A DNA stretch of 64,000 nt from NCBI GenBank assembly GCA_028708845.1, contig JAQVXZ010000009.1, forward strand, positions 19,299 to 83,298. Direction: 5' to 3'. The notes beneath the pieces are model-generated. The model did no database searches. It saw only the letters and a program-made list of their open reading frames with translations, and was not told the origin of the DNA. This document shows positions 59,359 through 64,000 of the stretch, one piece after another. The stretch is from Bacteroidales bacterium. Its GTDB lineage: Bacteria; Bacteroidota; Bacteroidia; Bacteroidales; P3. How positions within the stretch are numbered: the stretch's first letter is position 1; the number at the start of each line of letters is the position of its first letter. A program made the position numbers and the translations under genes.

Positions 59359-61548
59359 TTAATTAAGTTTCAAATGTATATTATTACCTTTCTTAAATCT
59401 TGTTCCTTTGTCTAAGGACTGAGAAACTACCTTTCCCTTACCCTCAAAACTCACTCTAAGCCCTTGTTTCTCTAAAATATAAATAGCATCCCTAATACTC
59501 ATACCCATAACATCAGCCACAAGATTAGAATTTACCACGCTAGTTTTCTTTGAAGAACTTTTTTTAATCTCACTTGGCTTTATACCTATATTTTCACAGA
59601 ATTTATCATAGTTATCTTGATTACCCCTAACACCATTAGGCATTCTCTTCTCTTGCGTTGAAGCCACTTGGTGATAGGTAAGTCTTGTTCCAACCACTCT
59701 ATCGGAAAGGTCTCTAAAAACTGGAGCTGCTAAGTCCCCACCATGAGTTGCATTCTTCTGAGGCTCCGAAACAACAACAATACAAGAGTACTGAGGATTC
59801 TCGGTTGGGAAATAACCAGCAAATGAAGCCCTATGTTGGAGTGCCACAATACCTCTCTTGCTATAACCTATCTCTGCCGTTCCCGTCTTTCCTGCAATAC
59901 CATATCCTGTCTTCGATAACCTCCTACCTGTTCCCCTTTCCACCACATTCTTCAACATATCTTGCAATTTATCAAGTGTTTCTTTCTTACACATCTTTTC
60001 TTTAATCACAACAGGTTCAAATGTTTTCACAATCTCACCATCCTTAACAATATTACTAACAAACATCGGCTTAACCATTTTCCCATTATTTGCAATTCCA
60101 TTATAGAAGGTAAGCAACTGCATAGGCGTCATAACCGACACATAACCAAAGCTAAGGCGAAGAATATCATCTACAGAAACTCCTTTTTCATTAATATATG
60201 GCTTAGGCTCTGCAATCTTTATATCCATATTCAACTTATCGAAATAGAAATAATCTTTTAAGTCTTTTTGAAACTCAACACTCTTTCTTTTAGAAATATA
60301 ATTATCATAAACCACCTGAGAAACCCCCACATTTGAGGACATCTCCATAGCCCTTGCGAAACTTACATTGCCATGGTTCACCTTGCCCACATCCCTAATA
60401 GAGGTCTTAGCACCAGGGAATTTCTTTTCAAATGTAGGCACCATAGAAGAGGTATCAATTAATCCCTTATCCAAGTAAACCATAGCCGAAATGGCCTTAA
60501 AGGTTGAGCCAGGTTCAAAATAACTACTTATAGCAATATTAACCTGCTCCACATAATTACCGTCCTTATTCTTTTCCAGTGAAGAAATAGCACGCACATA
60601 ACCAGTCTTAACCTCCATAAGGATAACACATCCACTTTGAGCATCATTGGAGTCTAAGCATTTCCTCAAACTATTTTCTGCCAATTCCTGAAGCCTAACA
60701 TCTATTGTAGTTACTATATCCTTTCCGTCAATTGCCTTAATTTGCTCATCATCATCAACCGGTATCCAAATGCCAGGGTTAATCTTTCTCTCCCTTCTCA
60801 TGCCCGACTCACCAGCCAAATAACTTGAATAAAAACCATCAATCCCATCATAACAAGTGTCGCAACCATAAAGTGGCACACCAATAGTTCTTCTAGCCAT
60901 TGGGTAATAAGGATAATACCTAACATTTCTTTCCACAACATTTATAAAATGAGTAAGGTAGAACTTACCAGAATGTATTATCTTACCAGTCTCCCTACTC
61001 TTTCTAACCTTTTCCTTCGAAATAAGAGGAAACTTCCTCACCCTTTCCCACTCCTCTAATGTAATATCCTTTTGAACCAAAACATACCTATTCCCCTTCT
61101 CCATCTGCCTATATTTGCGGAAATAAGCCATATACTCCGACTTTGTTTTCCCATTAGGTTTTCCAGCATAAATTTTAGCCAAACTATCACAAAGAACAGA
61201 TATCTCCTTCTTATATATCTCATCATCAATAACCCTTTGCTTAGTCTTTTCTTTTAGTTTCTTATCAAATGCATAGGTATAGCCAAGGTCAATATAAATA
61301 TCATATTTCGGAATATCAGTAGCAAGCATAAGTAGCTCACCATTATCCACATCCACACTATAAATACTACCCCTCTTAGCCTTCACAGGACGCATCTCCT
61401 CATACCTATCTTGCGAGAGTTTCTTCCAAAACGAACCCTCAACCGTTTGTATGTAAATGATTTTACCAATAACAAAGACGAACCCAATTAAAATAATTAG
61501 ATACACCCAAAAAAACCTAAACATAATAGTCCTCTTGTCGTCTTGCAT
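59359..61548 (-). CDS. ftsI: Septal transpeptidase FtsI/PBP3 with a PASTA domain
   Basis: A 729-residue class B penicillin-binding protein. One transmembrane helix (~9-29, FRFFWVYLIILIGFVFVIGKI), a pedestal domain with VKAKRGSIYSVDVDNGELLMLATDIPKYDIYIDL, then the transpeptidase: S348 in PGSTFKAISAM (SxxK), MSSNVGVSQV (SxN), K554 in AGKTGTAEIG (KTG). The last ~60 residues form a PASTA domain (VADVMGMSIRDAIYILEKQG to HLKLN). Works with FtsW. Lies 2 bases after the FtsL-like gene. Confidence 0.95.
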   Translation of the reverse strand: MQDDKRTIMFRFFWVYLIILIGFVFVIGKIIYIQTVEGSFWKKLSQDRYEEMRPVKAKRGSIYSVDVDNGELLMLATDIPKYDIYIDLGYTYAFDKKLKEKTKQRVIDDEIYKKEISVLCDSLAKIYAGKPNGKTKSEYMAYFRKYRQMEKGNRYVLVQKDITLEEWERVRKFPLISKEKVRKSRETGKIIHSGKFYLTHFINVVERNVRYYPYYPMARRTIGVPLYGCDTCYDGIDGFYSSYLAGESGMRRERKINPGIWIPVDDDEQIKAIDGKDIVTTIDVRLQELAENSLRKCLDSNDAQSGCVILMEVKTGYVRAISSLEKNKDGNYVEQVNIAISSYFEPGSTFKAISAMVYLDKGLIDTSSMVPTFEKKFPGAKTSIRDVGKVNHGNVSFARAMEMSSNVGVSQVVYDNYISKRKSVEFQKDLKDYFYFDKLNMDIKIAEPKPYINEKGVSVDDILRLSFGYVSVMTPMQLLTFYNGIANNGKMVKPMFVSNIVKDGEIVKTFEPVVIKEKMCKKETLDKLQDMLKNVVERGTGRRLSKTGYGIAGKTGTAEIGYSKRGIVALQHRASFAGYFPTENPQYSCIVVVSEPQKNATHGGDLAAPVFRDLSDRVVGTRLTYHQVASTQEKRMPNGVRGNQDNYDKFCENIGIKPSEIKKSSSKKTSVVNSNLVADVMGMSIRDAIYILEKQGLRVSFEGKGKVVSQSLDKGTRFKKGNNIHLKLN

Positions 61549-61550
61549 TC

Positions 61551-61922
61551 TTATTTATTCTTTTTTATTTTCTTATTCTTTTTATCACTCTTAGCCTCCT
61601 GCTTCTCAATCAAGATAACCTGCTTCTGCTCCTGTTTAGAAACCTTTATACCCCTATCCTTCAAGACCTTTTCCAATTCCAACATCTGAGTCAATTTCTG
61701 ATAAACCCCTTTTTGACCAGAGTGTTTCTTCTGCAAATAACTAACCTCAGTTTCCAATTTATCAATCTCCCTAACAGTCTTTTCAATATTATACCTATTT
61801 GTTATATAGATAATTATCAATACAACCCCAATCAAAATCAAAGGCAGCCAAGCCAAGAAACCCTTCCTAACCAAGAAAGACCCATCAATAAAACTCTTAG
61901 CCTTTATATTCGTTTTCTTCAT
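61551..61922 (-). CDS. ftsL: FtsL-like divisome membrane protein
   Basis: A 123-residue bitopic protein: cytoplasmic ~1-22, transmembrane helix ~24-42 (WLPLILIGVVLIIIYITN), then a coiled-coil (YNIEKTVREIDKLETEVSYLQKKHSGQKGVYQKLTQMLELEKVL) and a very Lys-rich end. Size, topology and position between rsmH and ftsI match the Bacteroidota FtsL-like family, which has little sequence conservation. It should bind FtsB- or FtsQ-like partners. It overlaps rsmH by 4 bases. Confidence 0.8.
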   Translation of the reverse strand: MKKTNIKAKSFIDGSFLVRKGFLAWLPLILIGVVLIIIYITNRYNIEKTVREIDKLETEVSYLQKKHSGQKGVYQKLTQMLELEKVLKDRGIKVSKQEQKQVILIEKQEAKSDKKNKKIKKNK

Positions 61923-62848
61923 CTCTTCTTTGCAATTCTAAGCTTAGCACTCCTTGAACGAGGATTCATAATCACCTCCTCATCCTTAGCCAAAACTGGT
62001 TTCCTAGTAATCATCTCCATAGGAGAAATCACATTGCCATAAAAATCCTTCTCAAGCTTAGCCTCAAAGTTCCCCGTCTTCATAAAATTCTTCACCAACC
62101 TATCCTCCAAAGAATGATAACTCATAACCACCAAGCGACCACCAGGTTTCAAAAGCTCACAGCTCTGAGAAAGCATAGATTTTAAAGACCCAAGCTCATC
62201 ATTCACCTCAATCCTAAGAGCCTGAAAGACCATAGCACAGAACTTATTCTCCTGACCCTTAATGGCAAGAGAAGCAAGCAAATCCTTAAGTTCAAAAGTA
62301 GTATTGATTGGTGTAGCCTCCCGAACAGAAGCAATCCTCTTAGCAATATGAAAAGCATTAGTAAGCTCACCATAGTCCTTAAAGACACGCTTAAGCTCCA
62401 TAATATCGTAAGAGGCTAATATATCCTTAGCAGAAATACCCTCCTTAGTATTCATCCTAAGGTCTAAGGGAGCATCGAAACGAGTAGAGAACCCCCTCTC
62501 TGGAGTATCTATTTGGTATGAAGAAATGCCTAAGTCAGCTAAAATGCCATCTACCTCAAACTGACGAAAAAGTCTAAGACTATTTTTAAGATTTGAGAAA
62601 TTCTCATCAATAAATATAAATCTAGGATCATCAATCACATTCCTTTTAGCATCCTTATCTTGGTCAAAAGCAAACAGCAAGCCATCCTCATCGAGCCTAT
62701 CCAAAATAGCACGAGAATGACCACCACCACCGAATGTTACATCGACGTAATGACCCTTTGGATTGATTTTAAGACCATCCAAACATTCATTCAGCATCAC
62801 AGGATTATGATACTCAGTCTCTAAGTAATTCTTCTGCTGCTTTAACAT
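61919..62848 (-). CDS. rsmH: 16S rRNA m4C1402 methyltransferase RsmH
   Basis: A 309-residue SAM-dependent methyltransferase acting on the ribosomal P site. EYHNPVMLNECLDGLKINPKGHYVDVTFGGGGHSRAIL is the family start with SAM motif I, followed by LLFAFDQDKDA, DGILADLGISSYQIDTPERGFS, LDLRMNT and the closing VMSYHSLEDRLVKNFM and NPRSRSAKLRIAKK. I choose the ATG at 62848 (MLKQQKNYLETEYHNPV), which leaves a usual-length N-terminus; longer starts to 62890 lie deeper inside mraZ. Either way the gene overlaps mraZ, showing coupling. Confidence 0.93.
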   Translation of the reverse strand: MLKQQKNYLETEYHNPVMLNECLDGLKINPKGHYVDVTFGGGGHSRAILDRLDEDGLLFAFDQDKDAKRNVIDDPRFIFIDENFSNLKNSLRLFRQFEVDGILADLGISSYQIDTPERGFSTRFDAPLDLRMNTKEGISAKDILASYDIMELKRVFKDYGELTNAFHIAKRIASVREATPINTTFELKDLLASLAIKGQENKFCAMVFQALRIEVNDELGSLKSMLSQSCELLKPGGRLVVMSYHSLEDRLVKNFMKTGNFEAKLEKDFYGNVISPMEMITRKPVLAKDEEVIMNPRSRSAKLRIAKKR

Positions 62849-63257
62849 AATCAAATCCATCATTATCAATTGAACTATAAATAGAAGCATCCCAAATCTC
62901 TATGCAAGTAGCCGAGCTCACAAGCACAATATCCTTATCGATATTTGCCACCATGCGTTGTTCTTTAGGAATAAGGAATCGGTCTGAGGCGTCCAATTCA
63001 ACGATGTTTGATTCTGTTAATTTTCTGAAAAGCCTTTTAGCCTTAGGATCATAGAGGTTCAATTTGCTTTTAAGGTCAGCAACCTCATTTTGGAAGGAAT
63101 CGTAAGTAAATAATTCTAAACACCTGTTATAAATTGACAATCGGACAACAAACCTAAAGTCATCACTAAGAGGCAATTGCTTCTTCAGAGCCACAGGAAG
63201 TTTAAACCTCCCCGTTGCATCCATCTTACAATTTTCTATACCAATTAATGACGACAT
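62814..63257 (-). CDS. mraZ: Transcriptional regulator MraZ
   Basis: A 147-residue AbrB-fold protein with two SpoVT-like units: NCKMDATGRFKLPVALKKQL (~9-28) and VELDASDRFLIPKEQR (~86-101), each with the DxxxRxxxP signature. MraZ forms rings and represses the dcw operon it heads. The ATG at 63257 is chosen over the TTG at 63278 because the -7 box at 63283-63290 puts transcription start at about 63277, leaving no room for the longer form. Repeats that may be its binding site lie directly upstream. Confidence 0.92.
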   Translation of the reverse strand: MSSLIGIENCKMDATGRFKLPVALKKQLPLSDDFRFVVRLSIYNRCLELFTYDSFQNEVADLKSKLNLYDPKAKRLFRKLTESNIVELDASDRFLIPKEQRMVANIDKDIVLVSSATCIEIWDASIYSSIDNDGFDYVKAAEELLRD

Positions 63258-63282
63258 ATTATTCCAATTTCTATTCAAGGTT

Positions 63283-63290
63283 CAAAATTA
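63283..63290 (-). promoter_or_regulatory. -7 box of the dcw cluster
   Basis: TAATTTTG on the minus strand matches TAnnTTTG, 25 bases before the mraZ ATG at 63257. Confidence 0.6.
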
Positions 63291-63299
63291 CAACAAAAA

Positions 63300-63370
63300 T
63301 TCCAAAAAAACCCATTTGTTAGTAACTTTCTTTCATTTTCTTCCAAAAAAACCCATTTTCCCCAATATTA
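63300..63370 (-). promoter_or_regulatory. Candidate MraZ operator: TGGG repeats
   Basis: On the minus strand, AAATGGGTTTTTTTGGAA occurs twice perfectly (63300-63317 and 63341-63358), 41 bases apart, about four helical turns. Just beyond, TGGGG at ~63360-63364 adds a further unit 9 bases from the next TGGG. E. coli MraZ binds TGGGN repeats spaced by 5 bases near the same promoter, so this is a good candidate. The first copy begins 10 bases upstream of the -7 box, where a bound repressor would block polymerase. Confidence 0.5.
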
Positions 63371-63479
63371 CGCAACAAAACCCCAAATGTTACAAAAAAA
63401 GAAAGGTTGTTGTTATTAACACGTAAGGACGAATTGGACTGCACTAAAATGTTTTTGTGAGGATGTTTTTGTGAGAGAG

Positions 63480-63690
63480 TTTTTATCAGAATCAGGATTA
63501 TGGAAGATTAAAAGGATTAACAGGATATAAATTATCAGAATCAGGATTTTCAGAATTTGAGGATTAGTAGGATGTTGAGTGTTGGTTAGTATTTTTCTGT
63601 CCCAAGAATCAAGAAAATCTATGAATCCTGTATCATCGGCTTGCCGCTTGCCTTAGCAAGAATCCTGATTCAGACAAAAAAGCAGACAAA
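63480..63690. repeat. Degenerate intergenic repeats upstream of mraZ
   Basis: ATCAGAATCAGGATT appears at ~63487 and ~63532, with AGGATTAACAGGAT and GAGGATTAGTAGGAT variants between and after. CATCGGCTTGCCGCTTGCCT followed by TAGCAAGAATCCT (63636-63668) is a fragment of the MITE-like copy 2. The gap 63258-63785 contains no gene I can support. Confidence 0.55.
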
Positions 63691-63700
63691 AAGAAAAGAC

Positions 63701-63733
63701 AAAAAAAGAGGGAGATAATAAATACCTCCCTCA
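63701..63733 (-). terminator. Terminator of the HU-related gene
   Basis: On the minus strand GAGGGAGG pairs with CTCCCTC around an AT loop, then TTTTTTT. It lies 53 bases past the stop at 63786. Confidence 0.8.
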
Positions 63734-63742
63734 ACGTTTAAG

Positions 63743-63781
63743 ACCTTTGTCCTTTGACCTTAGACTTTCGACCTTTGACCC
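63743..63781. repeat. Imperfect short direct repeats
   Basis: Four variants of GACCTTTGACC / GACTTTCGACC type follow one another between the HU-related stop codon and its terminator. Confidence 0.5.
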
Positions 63782-63785
63782 TCCT

Positions 63786-64000
63786 CTACTGCAGTCCTTT
63801 AATTTCCAAATTCGCTTCAGAGAAAGAAGTCTTTGCAAGTGAGCGTTTGAACTCAGGAGAGGCATAGAATCTACAACGAGCCATTTTGATAGTCGATGCA
63901 TCTACCATATCAAGGTCGTCCATTGCCGTAGCCTTAATAGCTGGGATGAAAGACCCCAAATAACCAAGCTTAACAGCAGAACCATTTAACACGTGCCTTG
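63786..64000 (-). CDS. HU-related DNA-binding protein, C-terminal part (5' end outside window)
   Basis: The frame is open to the window edge: RHVLNGSAVKLGYLGSFIPA, then a stretch ending KMARCRFYASPEFKRSL and ANLEIKGLQ. It matches the second half of the Bacteroidota HU-related family (L.xGxxVxLGxLGSF...xxASxIKxxRxxFxPSxELKxxL). These proteins bind and bend DNA, or act as nucleoid proteins; some are phage-linked. The GTG at 63992 is internal, so the listed end is only the window limit. A terminator follows. The fragment at 34143-34259 may be from a paralogue's N-terminus. Confidence 0.72.
   Translation of the reverse strand, partial: RHVLNGSAVKLGYLGSFIPAIKATAMDDLDMVDASTIKMARCRFYASPEFKRSLAKTSFSEANLEIKGLQ

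Noticed and set aside
1..64000. tRNA, rRNA, prophage or insertion sequence with transposase
   Set aside because: No cloverleaf, rRNA segment, phage structural gene or transposase was recognised while reading; subtle small RNAs could still be missed without a covariance search.

Overview
The window is chromosomal DNA from a member of the Bacteroidota (Bacteroidetes), most like an anaerobic Bacteroidales-type lineage. Diagnostic signs are a fused LpxC-FabZ gene, the rpmG-DUF4295-ftsY-rimO neighbourhood, a PorX-type response regulator with a PglZ-like domain, a protein with a type IX secretion (T9SS) C-terminal signal, a GlsA/GlsB-like glycine-lipid gene pair, HU-related DNA-binding proteins, and many promoters of the TAnnTTTG class. 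The DNA is AT-rich by eye. IorAB (ferredoxin-linked 2-oxoacid oxidoreductase) fits an anaerobe. The genome appears not to be one I can name to species.

Layout. 1-1070: 3' end of a DUF5655 protein, a broken Sel1-repeat gene and a large inverted repeat. 1073-7276 (minus): an ECF sigma / membrane protein / Spy-like / TPR stress module, rimO, an outer-membrane protein, ftsY, a DUF4295 gene, rpmG and an unknown secreted protein. 7522-9703 (plus): lpxC-fabZ and lpxA for lipid A. 9763-13343 (minus): tsaE, porX, then a DoxX/thioredoxin-like membrane protein between two related Cys-rich lipoproteins. 13698-17602 (plus): sufB, a GT9 glycosyltransferase, mazG, a metallo-beta-lactamase-fold hydrolase. 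17966-18580 (minus): a beta-barrel. 18852-25106 (plus): glsA-glsB-like acyltransferases, engB, pfk, purH, mreB. 25107-26839: a repeat-rich stretch holding one unknown secreted gene. 26840-27757 (minus): corA. 28043-34050 (plus): pgk, SDR, meaB, META lipoprotein, priA. 34051-36001: a second repeat-rich stretch with the T9SS cargo gene. 36002-45666 (minus): ilvE, truA, iorB, iorA, methyltransferase, alpha/beta hydrolase, M16 protease. 45880-48099 (plus): copA. 48280-63257 (minus): the division and cell wall (dcw) cluster mraZ-rsmH-ftsL-ftsI-mraY/mur genes-ftsW-murG-murC-ftsQ-ftsA-ftsZ. 63786-end: an HU-related gene cut by the window edge.

The strongest observation is in the dcw cluster. Where murD should lie, between mraY and ftsW, there is only a 178-residue protein matching the last part of MurD. 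It lacks the UDP-substrate and ATP-binding domains and has lost the motif residues of the C-terminal domain. Several other normally tight neighbourhoods are also incomplete here: sufB stands without sufC/D/S, mreB without mreC/D, and rpmG without rpmB.

A second theme is intergenic repeat structure. There is a MITE-like element with TCCGTCG/CGACGGA ends, two copies of which bracket an unknown gene. A duplicated terminator of about 105 bp brackets the T9SS gene, and at least four locally distinct palindromic or tandem arrays occur. No rRNA, tRNA, CRISPR array or intact insertion sequence was recognised. All family calls rest on reading the sequence by eye; no searches were run.
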